NCBI GenBank assembly: GCA_031213475.1
Contig: JARUPZ010000035.1
Coordinates: forward strand, 4,826,953-4,890,952
Source: Nereocystis luetkeana
Taxonomy: Eukaryota > Sar > Phaeophyceae > Laminariales > Laminariaceae
Reading direction: 5' to 3'
DNA: 64,000 bases
The notes beneath the pieces were generated by a model. That model was not told where the DNA came from. It saw only the letters and a list, made by a program, of their open reading frames with translations, and did not search any database. This document shows positions 12,718-25,800 of the stretch, piece by piece (within the stretch, counting starts at the first letter, position 1; each line of letters starts with the position of its first letter). The translations under genes and the position numbers were made by a program.

Positions 12718-15700
12718 TATCATCATCATCATCATCATCATCATATTGACAGGGGTTGTTTACCTTCTTGTTGTCATCCAGCACGGTGTTCATATTCTCG
12801 ATCCAGATGGCATCGACGGGACCGTCAAAAAGCACCCACTGAAGGTCAGGCACTTCTTTTCGGGCGCACGAGCGCACAAGGTCGGCCAGTACTCCATCCT
12901 GCAGAAACGCCGCATCGGGATTATGGAGTGGGATTTCGATGATCACGCTTTGAGTGATTCTCTACATGTGTTCGAGAGTTCGGTGGCTCATATTTGCAGC
13001 AATACTGACCCCCGGCTCATGCTGAGTCCAAGGATGTAGGTGTGACTTCCGCTTCCAACTGACGGTATTGTCTTGTTCTTGTGGGGTTGAATAAAATGTT
13101 ATTGACCTGGGCTATGACTTGCCTGACCATTGTAAGTCGCCGACTAGTTAGCACAGTAGTAGTTCCTTGAGTATTACGGTTAATAAAAGTTACGTGCGGT
13201 AATTTGCGGAGTTGTTTGTCTTCGTTTGGAGGTCGAAGTGTGTCTGGTGTTGGTAAATACTACCCTGGTAGTTAGCTAGTTGGCTCAATTCTCCAGCCAG
13301 CTACTAGCTAGGCGTCAAAATTCGGCTAATGCATGCCGTACTCACAGCCACCAAACTATTTATAGTGACTATTTATGTCGCCCCCCTCCGACATCTACGT
13401 ACAAGCCAGCATCTACGTATAGGTTGTACCTGACATATACCAGGGTTTAGTTATTTCAGTCCGGCATGAATCGAATATCCTCACATTCAGCAGTATCTCT
13501 TATATTAATCTAAAAACACCAACAATAGTATTGTTGTGTTTGCCACCCAACTGTGCGCAGGCAGCAGCATGAGCTTCTACGTTGATCACTCATAAACTTT
13601 CCCAGAAACAAGAATGATGGTTGATGTATATATGCAGGTGCTATTTCACCTGCCACTCGTGTGTGTTGTCGTCAAACTCTCCGTATAGCTGGCCCATGGT
13701 GATGGACTTAGGGTTGAGGTGAAACGTGTCCACCTTCTCGTAACGCTCTCCCTCCACTCCCAGCCGCTGCAAGAGGTTAAACCATTCAACATTTCAAGCA
13801 TTCACGGCAAGGGGGGGAATATGGTACGGAGAAATGAAGGTCGTCGGGCTGTATGTACCGACTACCAGGAAAATATTGCGTGCATATAGACATACTCTTG
13901 AATAGACTATTAATACAAGAGTATATATGAAGTAGACACATACAAGAGTATATCGGAACGCTATTGAAAGTAGAACTGCACACACGTTTTCGGGGACAAA
14001 AATTACTTGGAATCAGCGTGGGGTACGTTTTGGAGAATAGAAAACGAGTGATGTCGCTGTTCTTCCTCGTGATGGCGCTACAACACACGGCGAGGAGGAC
14101 GGTCGCGCTGGAAATACTCCATGTTCGTAATCGTTTTTACGGTCTCGTAAGCATAAAAATGCAGCGCGTGTGCTGCCCCGAGAAGGAAGCAGGTGTTAGC
14201 CCTATTCAAACGCATAAAAAGCAGGGCAGTTTGCGAACCGGGTCAAACCTCGCGGGTCACCCGACCCGACCCGACCCGACCCGACCCGACCCGACCCGAC
14301 CCGACCCGACCCGACCCGACCCGACCCGACCCGACCCGACCCGACCCGACCCGACCCGACCCGACCCGACCCGACCCGACCCGACCCGACCCGACCCGAC
14401 CCGACCCGACCCGACCCGACCGGACCGGACCCCACCCGACCCGACCCGACCCGACCCGACCCGACCCGACCCGACCCGACCCGACCCGACCCGACCCGAC
14501 CCGACCCGACCCGACCCGACCCGACCCGACCCGACCCGACCCGACCCGACCCGACCCGACCCGACCCGACCCGACCCGACCCGACCCGACCCGACCCGAC
14601 CCGACCCGACCCGACCCGACCCGACCCGACCCGACCCGACCCGACCCGACCCGACCCGACCCGACCCGACCCGACCCGACCGGACCGGACCCAACCCGAC
14701 CCGACCCGACCCGACCCGACCCATCCAGACCCGGTCAGAGAAATTTCAGAAATACCGGCGGTCGGGCGATGGGCCGTGAAGAACCGTGATAGAAATTATT
14801 CATTGCAGGGTAGAGTCATCCATCGCCAGCTTTACTCAGCTATTAAACTGGAGCGAAGGCGATGTAACATGTTGCACCACGAGTGAGAAAACAAGGGATC
14901 CTACGTTATGCCTAGCATATGTATGCCTTCCCCCAACGCGGTCAGACAGAAAAAAGACGACTACAGTACGGTAGCGGTAGCGCGGGGGGGGGGGGGATGA
15001 GGTGGGGTGCCCGATATCATGCATGGCGCAGTCGTATGGGGATGGGGGTACCATTTGTTATGGGCCAGGGTCTGGCATGGCGAGCTCTAGGCCTCATCCA
15101 AAAAACGCGAACATTATATCGTGGGAGGTGAGGCACAGGGAGAGGGGGGAGGGAGGGAGAAGGAGGAGAGAGGCCGTGCGGACGGAGGCCCCGTAAGAAC
15201 GATGGGCGAGCCCTTACCACCGGCTGACACCACGGCCTCTGGGGGACTCTGACAATTCTACATATATTGGATTGGGCGGGGTGCATCAACATCACGCATG
15301 TTTGTTACCTTGAGATTGGTCAGGGCTTCTTTGAGGACGGCGATGTTCTTGCTCTTGCCCCCCCCCGTAGGCCCCACCACCATCAGACCGTGTCGCACAC
15401 AAATCATCTCGTACAGCTCGATCGCCTTCGTCAGGAAGATAGGTACCTGAATCACAGGTAGATGTGCAGTTGAACACACATCGGTCTCACAGGTGACACA
15501 GTACCTTCCTGTCACACTTTATGGTCTACGTCCTTCAGGGTAGATACACAGAATGCTTATCTGTATGATCTGTATGGTCCAGCTCATGTTGCTGGGTGGA
15601 AGCCGTAATACGGATACTGCTAATTGTCAGGATTCGCAACTGCTGCAGTAGGTGCAAAATAATTGAAGATGTCCTTGAAATTTTGGGGCATTGATGTCGA

Positions 15701-18700
15701 CCAATTGAGTCGGTAGCTTTCGGAACGATACTTAACCTGGATGCTCTAGAGTGTGTGTTTCCCGGGTTAGATATATACTTATACAGACCCTGCACACCAT
15801 CTCATAACGGCAGGTTAGGGTCTAGATGATATCTCTGTAGATGATCTATCTGCAGATGATATATCCGATGTGTGTGAAGTTGTCGCCACCGAATCAATTT
15901 CAGGCATCATACATTCAGGGATGCCCGCCCGTATTTTGTGCAATACGCTGCTCATGGCCGCCTACAGGCGCTTCCATGCTGACAACCGCAAAGCATACAA
16001 AATAGTAACCAACCACGATGATCTTCGCGAAACCTGGAGATCTTACACCCACCACAGGCCATGGGACACCGAGTGACCAAGCCATGAAATGCCATATAAT
16101 ACCGGTTGACCATCCCGTGACAGACTATAGAACGCCGATTGGTCATTCCATGACAGGATATAGGAGGCCGATTGACCGTTCCATGACGTATCCGTCGTAT
16201 GTATGCACGGACCGAACGGGTAGCCTCGCATACTCTCGCTCGGTTGATCTAAAATATGGTTCTAGAGAGCAGTAGAGCTTGCCAGTCATTCGCGAAAAAT
16301 GGTTGGCACGCGCTGCGTGCGAGAGCAAGGGACTAACGCTACGAAACTGATGGTTGATTGGGTCCGATTGATTAGGGCTAGGTGTTAGGGTCAGTTCTCT
16401 TCGGTTCGTACACGAGGTGTGTCAACCATTTTCTCGAACAAACCCTACCCTCCTTGAGGGGGCGTGTCAACCATTTTCAGGAAATATTATTGACATTATT
16501 CGCGACTACGCCGTAGACGATTCAAACGCCTACCAAGATGTCGCACGGAGCGCTTCTAGCTCGGAATACACCATTTCTATGTCGCTACATACATACCAGG
16601 TACCTGGTAGCGGGTAAGGCAGTGAAGCGAGAAGAAGACCCCCCCCCCCCCCCCCTCCCCGGCCGGCGTGTGAGCCGAAATATAAGGCCTTGCTGTCGTT
16701 GCTTTTGTTGCTTGTTGTTGTTCTCACGTTAACTCATCGCCAAAATCGAGTTCGTGGTCACATAACAGGCTCCGACTACAAATTCTGGGGCGGATGATGT
16801 GTAAAACGTTGGTTCAGAAAAGTACACAAGCCTCACCGGCTGAAGTCCCTGATTCTGCATGGCCAGCTTGAGCGAGTTGAGCAGGGGTCCGTAGTCGAAG
16901 GCGGGACGCTCGATGCCAGGGAAGAGGTCGCTCAAGATGCCGCCAAACAGAGGTAGGTCATGCGCCAAAAACTTCGGCACGTTCACGTCCTTCGCGCGGT
17001 AAGCAGGTAACGGCGGGGAAGAGGCGGGACAAAGACAAACGTCGACATTTGGTTGTGTGGGAGGCGAGGGTGTGATTGCCAAGGGTCACCGTGACATCTC
17101 GTTTGTTGTCCCGACAACGATCCCCCAAACCATCAGCATGCGATTTTCACCCTCGGCACCTGGAAAATCTGTCCCACCGCGTTTCTCATCTCTTGCGGCA
17201 CGAAAATGTTCCATCAGCAAGGGGGTCTTTACTTCATCACCATAAGCTACGTACAAACCGCGTTTTTCATGTTACGACGCGGGGAAAAAAACACTTCACG
17301 GGAGCGTTTCGCTCAATTTTTTGCTTGTTATTTTTTCACGATTCACCCGCATTCTGCGTACGTCCACCCACCGCTACAAACGGCGGTAAAAGTCAGCGGC
17401 TGATTAGCGGTGTAGTGCAACGCACGGCGTTTTGATTTCCACAACGCGACGCGACCCTATACGTCAACTCACGGAAGCGTTTTTCATTTCAACCTTTTGC
17501 GTGGAGTCCTTTCCTCATTCTCCATTCACTTTTGTTTACATTAGGGTAACGCCCATCTTTTTGGGGGCGCACGTGTTGGAATAAGGGTGAAATCAGTATG
17601 GTCCGCGCCGCCCAGATACATGATGTACGTGTGATAGCGCCTCCAAAAACCAGTCGTGAGAAAACTTAGAATTGTCGCGAGCAGGGGTATTATCCACGGC
17701 ACAAACAAACGCGTGCGACACCACCCGAGAGACTCAGAGTTGTCGCGAGCACAGGGGTTATTCTACAGTACAGAGAAAAGCGTGTGACCGCTCGAAACGT
17801 TTTTTCTGAAATGTTGTCAGCACATGGCAGACCTGCAGCGCCCTGAGCAGCAACGCCTCCTCGTTCTCCTCCGGACTGGCTCTCTTGAGGTTACCAGCGG
17901 CGGAGATGACGGTCTTGACGGCTCGCATGCCATAATCGTAGTGATCCTGATTCGTCGAAAAGCACGAGTTATGTTGACGTGAGCGTCGCCGCAAACGGCA
18001 CAAGCATGTGTTGAAAACGAGCAAAAGTCAGAACGATACGAATGACAAAGCATGCGCAGAAGTCCGAGTCCGCTCAATTAACTCCCGCTCGGCGCGGGTA
18101 GGAAACGAGCAAGCTGTTACGCTTTAGTCACACCATACGAGTAGCGCGTGCGTAATATTCAGAGTCAGCTCTGTTGTATATACCCACGTTTGTTCGTGGG
18201 GGCGAATCTATGGGCGAACATGTCAACCGCTTGTGGTGTGTGGTGTTGTGTTCTGTTTGGGACGATATGCCCGATAAACAAAGCAAGACGTTGCTGTTCC
18301 GCCGCCACTTGGGCGATGATGCATCCAACAAAAACGCTAAAACCCTGATGGCTATGCCGATACTTGAACAATGGACCCAGCCAAAAAACAAAACACGACC
18401 CTTCCGATTACGCCATAGACGCATGCTACGATGGGGATGCAGCTGCAACTTTCTGGGCCTCCTTTTGCTGGAGGGTTTCTCTACTACTACTATCAATAAT
18501 CCCATTACTAAGTTACCCAAAAGCTGACCTTGAGAAAAAAACGAAACCTGTATGTAACGGAACGAACAACTCCATATGGTCGAGTACACATAGTAAAACA
18601 ACTTCGATATGGTTGATTGGCTCTGTTTTTTTTCTAACCTCTTTCTACTTTTCCGGGCTGTTGTCGAGCCGGTCGAGAAACGAGTGTTAGTCGTAGAATC

Positions 18701-21700
18701 ATCTCGCTCTCTCTGTACAGTCCGGAAGCTGTATCCACACCCGGGACCACATTTCATTCGTCCCCTGCTTTTGAAATCTAAGATGGCAGATGACATTCCA
18801 ACGCAATTGGGCGATTGGTTCGTCAGTGGCCATAAGGGGCGCAGAGGGTCAGTCAGAAACAGGTTGGCCAAACAGTGCACGCGTCCACATGGGAAAAAAA
18901 ACTTGCCTGTGCGGAAAGCTGTTCGGAGCAGAGCCGGAAAGTCGCAACCATCTTCTGCGCGCACTTCCTGTTCTCCAAGTAGCCGAAACTGAAAAGCATG
19001 ATCTCGCCGATCAGCGTGTAGTCCGGAACCATCATGGCAACGGGACGAAATAACGCCTCCAGGTTGTCCGGCAAGGCAGACCGACCGGCGTACCCCGGGT
19101 TCATCGTGATGAACACGGCAAAGTCTGGGTTCACGAAAATATCCGTCTGCCGTTTCGAATTTTCCGTGGGCGAAAGAGGACGCATCCAAACAAGTTGGCA
19201 CGGCGGATTGTTTTCGATTTATGGTTATCGGAACAAGTTCCCGACATGCGAAATTTGAGCGAGTGCTACGGTCGAGTAGGGCTGACCACGGCGCCGGCGT
19301 ACGCACAAGTAGAAAACTACTAGCATGCGCGCTGTAGAGCCTACCCCGTGGAATTTTGATGCACGCGCACAGCACCGAGGGCTGTTCGTGCACCATTTCT
19401 ATGTGGCGAGGGCCTCAAGCTTCAAAGAGGTTGTTTGCTCTGCTGCCATACACGGGAACACGCGCTCACGTCTTCGAAGATGACCCGCTTTTCTCCTCTT
19501 TGAACAGCCCCCTGCAGAGTCATGATCTGCTGGGCGATCACGCTCAACACCTGTCCACCGGAGCCCAAGAAGAATAGGCGGCCGGGCAGGGTTGGGCGGT
19601 GGAGTTGTCCGTAAACCTCTCATATGGGAACGTCGTCGACGTCGGAGGCGGAAACTACCGGTAACAAATCGCCACTACCGTAACTCAAGTCAGTAATAAT
19701 AATCACCAGGTATTTAATTTGACCCCCCCCTGTGCCCTCTTATCGCGTCCCCATTGTTGTATGTGTTCAAGAGTTTAGGGCTGTGTCGTGTGCCTCGGAG
19801 GGGGAAACTACCGGCAATACGTTGACACTACGGTAACTCAGGCCAATAAGATTTTTGTCCTGGTAATTAGTTTCACCCCTCCATACCCTCTTATTGTGCC
19901 GCCGTTGTTGTTCCCACCCTCTCTCTCTTCACGCTGCACAAGTGGGGTGGGGTGCTGCGAAAAATTGGAAACCCACTCCAGGCTACGTATTTTGTGTGCT
20001 TCTGAAGCTATGCACTGTTTATATCCACCTCGATGTTGATGCGATTGAACTCGTCGAAGCATGCCCACGCTCCCGAGGATGCCAGCCCTGTAGCGCGGAC
20101 GCAAATAGCCACCAGCATACAGACGTGAGTAGGCGCGAACATTGTACATTTTTAGCCATGTAAATCGACTTCGGGTTCGGTCGGACATCTGTGTGCGGAC
20201 AAAGATGCCCCCACGCGAGTGCCCAATATACGCAAACATCGTCCTCTGTTGCAGCGCGAGGCATTCATCGCGAGTGGTATTTCAGTGTTCAGTTCCCATG
20301 GTCGCCACGCTTGCCGGTACGCATGTCCGTGGCAGTAGCGAAGTATATAATACAGCGCGCCATCACCGGTGTATAGCTAGCTCCCAGCAACGTTTCTTTA
20401 TCATGCGATCCTACTGAAACGACCGCCGTATGACGATTCGCGCGTCACATCCACGACTTCTACTGTGCTCTGGAACAAAGAAAGCGCCTGTACGAGACCC
20501 GCCATATAGGTACCAGTTATAGTAGAGGTCAAATATGTCCTCGATCGTTTACGTGTCTTCGGCCGTTTACGATATTGATTGATCTTTGTTTGACATCCGA
20601 CTAGGTGCAGCATGAGCTTCAACGTTGATAACTCATAAATATTCCAAACAAGAAACAAAAAAACAACAGTTGCGTCTCCTAAACAAAATAAATATCAGAC
20701 GTTTCGTCCTTTTGTAGCCCTATTGATATACCCTGGTAGGTGTCTATTTTTATACTCATGTGCCAGGTATTCGATTCACGAGATACAACAATATTTTGTG
20801 CCGAGTTCGCTCTCGCCTTTGAAGAATTTTCCCATGGCGAGGTAGTCGAGGCCATCGGAACAGTTGAAGACGACGCACTGCTTGGCTAAGGCCTTCGCCA
20901 AATCCTTCGTAGTTTCCGTCTTTCCGGTACCCGCCGGCCCGGCCGGAGCACCCCCAAGAATCATCTATCGAAACAAGACCGAAATAATTTTTCAAGACAT
21001 TAGGTAATTCATTTCTACATGCATCCGTGCGGGAGACACGATGATCGCAACACGTTTCATTGATGTCCGTACCCGAAGGAGACGACAAAACCAAATACCT
21101 GGTATATTTAATCATAACACAATGTGTACACGTTGGTTAAGTCCACTACAAATCTAACAGGACGGAACCCTGGCGAATACAACCAAAATGAAAAACGATG
21201 CCCTCGTAGCTCCTTGAGGTTTTCGCCCATGCTTTCGGGTCGGGCTAATTAGAATTAGACTACGATACGTTTTTAAGTTTAGTGTACAAGGGCTGAGTAA
21301 AAAACGACAACTACTGCTGAAACTTTGTACCAGGTACATTCTATTCCTGGACGGAGTGGATTTCTTGTACGTTGACACAGGAAGGCCGGCTGGCTCGGAG
21401 TTGATTTATTGCTCTTATTTGGAACAAAAGGATGCGTTATACACTCAAGTCAGCGCAACGGTTCCCGAGTTTTTTTGCGCTTCTCTGTAAACCTCAGACT
21501 AACTCTCTTTAGTGCTCATTTTCCTAGTGAACTTGGAAGTATACTGGTAGGTCATGTTATACCACCTATCCCAGTGCCAGAACCCAGGTAATTACCGGGC
21601 TTTCAACCTCATACTAAGCGGTATCATAACACTATCCTGTACGCACTGGAGACAGACAGCTCGGGAAGGGGTGCGCGCTCTCTCGTCCCCCGCATTGAGG

Positions 21701-22817
21701 GTTATCTTCGCCATGTGTTCCTAGGGCGTTGATGGACTACAGCAGGGAGAGGGAGGGGTGCTCCTTTCCCCCTTGCGAAAATGGAAGCAGTCAGCGATGG
21801 CTAAAGGTTGGGACGACGTGGAGGAACTGACGTCGAAGAAAGGGTGGCAGGTGGGTGCGATATTTGAAGAGGTGATACACGAAGGCCATTCAGATTGAAA
21901 TTTCTCGGGCCCGTGTAAATACCTGGTGCAATTGAGTACAGTATGGTCCCGCCGATAGTTAATGGTGTGGGCAAGCCTGAAGAACTTCTCCTGATACTCT
22001 CCTTGAAAAATGTTTAGCATAGGCTACTTTCTACGGTAGGAGTTTAGTGCTGCGCTCGCTGCTGAGCACGATTTCATACCTGGTATTCCAATTTTCTTGA
22101 CGTCCTCCAAAAAGTGAGCTCTGATATGTTCTTATTCTTAATATTGTTCCCATTCTTGTCAGGTCCTTTCTTATTGGTGGGCTTATACTGCTGTACATCG
22201 AAGACAGCAACAACAACAACCCTCTCGGGTAGACATATGAACACTGCGGTCATCTGAACAAACGCACCTGCAGCGCGCTCATGATGGTGAGGTAGCACTT
22301 GTCCGTCAGGGGCGTAATCACCAGCCGGAACGAGTTCCCCAAGTACTCGTAACCGTACTGCCGCTCGCTGGAGACCATCACCACCTGTTCACGAGAGAAC
22401 ATGCGGTCGTTTCCCAAACCGTGCACGGTGTGCGCGTTTTTCAGGGAACGAACTTATGTACCGGGTTGTATTATTTTTGTTTTTGGCGAGTTTTTGGAGG
22501 GGTAAGGTGAAGCGGGATCGGGGTGCAGGCAGGCAGGCGTTTTCAACGCCGACATGGCCAGCCACGCACGCTCAAGGAAACTGGTCCACACCTCGAACAA
22601 ATATTGGACTGCGACTTTAAGACATACCTGGTATATAATATGCAGGGCAGATAGACAAGTCCCTGATCTGTATGATCTGTATGATCTAGCTCATGCTGCC
22701 GGGAGAGCCACACAATCTGCATGATCTAGGATATGTCTCCTGGGTTGGATCTGTACTACACAGATCCTGCACAGCATACCATAGAATTGGGCGGGCTAGG
22801 ATATAGATTACATACAG

Positions 22818-22850
<33 letters not shown>

Positions 22851-25800
22851 TAGATAGATCATGAGCTGTCCGAGGTGTGAAATGCTTAATAGCGGGGATT
22901 CTGGTACAAAAAAAAAGAGAAATGAAAGAAGTTCTAAGGTTTACCCTACGCCCCGAAATTGAACCCGAAACGCCCTGAGAAAAAATCTACGCAAAGCTAT
23001 TAGGGCAAACCCCCCACAAGGTTACCTGATAATATTAATGGCCCAAACAGCATAGGTATACATTTTTTTTGGCTTTCGCTCAACTTATCGTGTTTCACGC
23101 ATGCATACCTTGAGGTGGCCGGTTTCGTTATCGCCTCTCCAATAGAATCGCATCTGAGAGGCCCAGTCGAAGTCAGTCGCTGCCGCCACACCAGCATCCG
23201 CCATCTGCATTTTTTTTTTTGTTTATCGGCAGGAGGGGGGAATGGAGTGGTCGTCAGGCGAGGCGTATCAGCCGTTTAGGAACGAGGGTTTACACGATCC
23301 ACGCAGGATGGTGATACTTGCTATGATGACATACAAGGTACATACTCAGACGTTTCCTCGCAGGGCGAACTTCCGAGTGACACACACAGAAAGAATCATG
23401 CAATACGTAGTGGATCAAGATCGGCCCACCACTTCTTGGCTTGCATACAAACCCTGCCGTGATACAGTTTTACCGCAACTGCGACGGCATTTCCAACTCC
23501 GTTCAGGGCATGCGTGTTGTGAGGTTCCCAAAGAAGTCAGGGACGGAACGGTATCCCCCCCGCCATTCGAACCCCCCAAGTGCGTGTGAACACAGTATAT
23601 TTCCCGTCACAAGGCCGAAGAACTCCGTCAATAATGTCTGTTATATCGGAAGGTGTAATTTGGCCCCCATGTACCTACTCCACGGTCAATCGAGTAGCAC
23701 GAGAGAAACATCACGCCACGCCCAGCCTTCGTTCAGCGGGGAACAAAACCCCCCGTCTGGTGGCCATTTGACGAATAACGTCACCATACAGTATGTAACA
23801 AGACCAATTTGGACGCCCCGGACTTGCAAAGCAGCCACAGGCGCATCAAAACACCACAAACCCAACGTTTCCGCGGCTACACGAATTGCCTTTTCGGTGG
23901 GCCACCCCTTTTTTACAAACCTTCTTCATTACGTCGCGGGCGTGGACGTCGATAACTGCCAATGCCCCAATGGTCACCCGGGCCATCTTGGACAGCGACC
24001 TGCGGATGAGATAAACCATGTCGTTCAGCTGGCCAACCAGCTGTTCGTAGTAGCGGTGCACCCCTTCGTTGCCGCCTTCCAGCATTGCGGCTTCTGTTTC
24101 CGCCGTCCAGTGCACCTTGAGCGAATTCATGTTTTAAGATGGGCGTCTTAACCCTTTTAGCACCGCACTCTCATAAGTGGGGACAAAACACTCTAATTAT
24201 AAGTAGCTTGTCCCCAAAACAGGACTGGGGTCCTAAAAGGGTTGACCCTTTGACAGCTGCGCCCAAGTGTTTGGGGAGAAACTAGTTCGGAATAGAGTGG
24301 AAACGTTTTTGCAGTCCTGCAAGGGCTCACACGTTGACGGAAGTGTGGCCCAAACAAGTTTTGCTGTGTTGAGACGTCGTCGCCAAATGTCGCAGGGATA
24401 GCGCCAAATACGGTGGTGGTGTTTTGCTGCCCAAATATCACCGGGCATCCTAGTGTTCAGTTCAGTTTCGTTACTGTGTGCTGCCGATGATGGTGATAAT
24501 GGCGATATTATCACAATAGCTCATTCCCCTGAAAAAACAATATCCAGCCCCGTGGTCACACTAACAGCCTTAAACACAAAGCAAAATAAACGTCACGATG
24601 GAGTAAAAAACAAGTCCAAATAATACGTGCACTGCGGTATAAAAACGCAAAAGAAACGGAGGAACGCGTTGGCGGCATTTGTGACTCAAACAGCTTGTAT
24701 TGTTGAAAGCTTCTTGTGGACGCAAAATGTTGCATTTTAAGCACGGTGGCATTGTTTTGGCTGCCGGACTGGGATTTCAAGTGCTCGATTTCGCAACTGT
24801 GTGCTTGCTGATGGAATACGGCGGATGAAAAAGAAAACACCTAAAAACAGGCACAAACACGATTTAAAGCCAAGTACTTGAAAATGGTTGGCAAGTGGGT
24901 TGTACCGTTAAGAAACATGAAAAGTGCAGCGATGGTGAAGCGATCGAATGATATTCCTTCGGGATGAAGTTGACTCAACACGGAATCTGTACACAGTAAA
25001 CATCGAAACACGTTTATCTAAAAAAATGATGACTATAGTACCTGTACGAACTAAAGTGCGCGGCCCTAAGGCATGTGCTACATGTCATCGCGTTGCTGTA
25101 CAACATCGAATTCAGAGTGACCAAACACTGTATATGAGCACCGAAACATGGATTATTTTCACAGCCAAGCACAAGTTGCGTGTAGTAGGATTCAGTTCAC
25201 GAGGAGAAAAACATGCAAATTGTCAACTCGTAGATTGTATCGAAGATAGCTGGCACAACTATTTCGCAAATCATAGTAACAAGTCCATGGGAGGTACTAG
25301 GTAATAAACTGTATGTACCTGAGATCCGTTCAGCACGATCTGACCAGGCCAGTTCTGCATCCATTGCGTCCGGTCGATCTCCAGGTAGTCATTGACCCCA
25401 AGCATCATTTGCTGCCTCACGCTAGCGCACATCATGTCGCACACCTAGGTTTGGGGTGTTCGGAGGAACGGCGCCCAGGTCAAAAGATGCACCGGGTATC
25501 AAGCATCAACGATCAGACCGGTTCAAGCTCACTGTAGCTTCTCGATCGCATCAATATTTTGGAGGACTTATTTTGGTCGAGAATGCGAGCACTACACAAC
25601 ACGAGCTTGTAAATATTGTGCAGCAGGGGTGCATCGATCTCCTCGGCCGAAGGAACGCTCTCGAGTGACTACATTTTCAAGGGTTTTCGTGGTGTATGTT
25701 CAGCAGGGCGTTCGCCGAAGCAGAGTAGGGCTTACCTCAACCATCCAGTTCTCGATGTTCTTGCCATTAGGGTTGACCGGCTCCTTGAACGGCACCTGTT

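Noticed and set aside
14193..14789. Long open frames rich in Pro-Thr-Arg-Asp or Gly-Ser-Arg-Val repeats
   Set aside because: They are artefacts of the (CCCGA)n array, whose 5-bp period leaves all frames on both strands open.
18128..19396. A 422-codon open frame on the minus strand
   Set aside because: It crosses exon 37 in the wrong frame and otherwise covers introns 36-37; composition and content show no protein family, and the dynein exon accounts for the conserved part.
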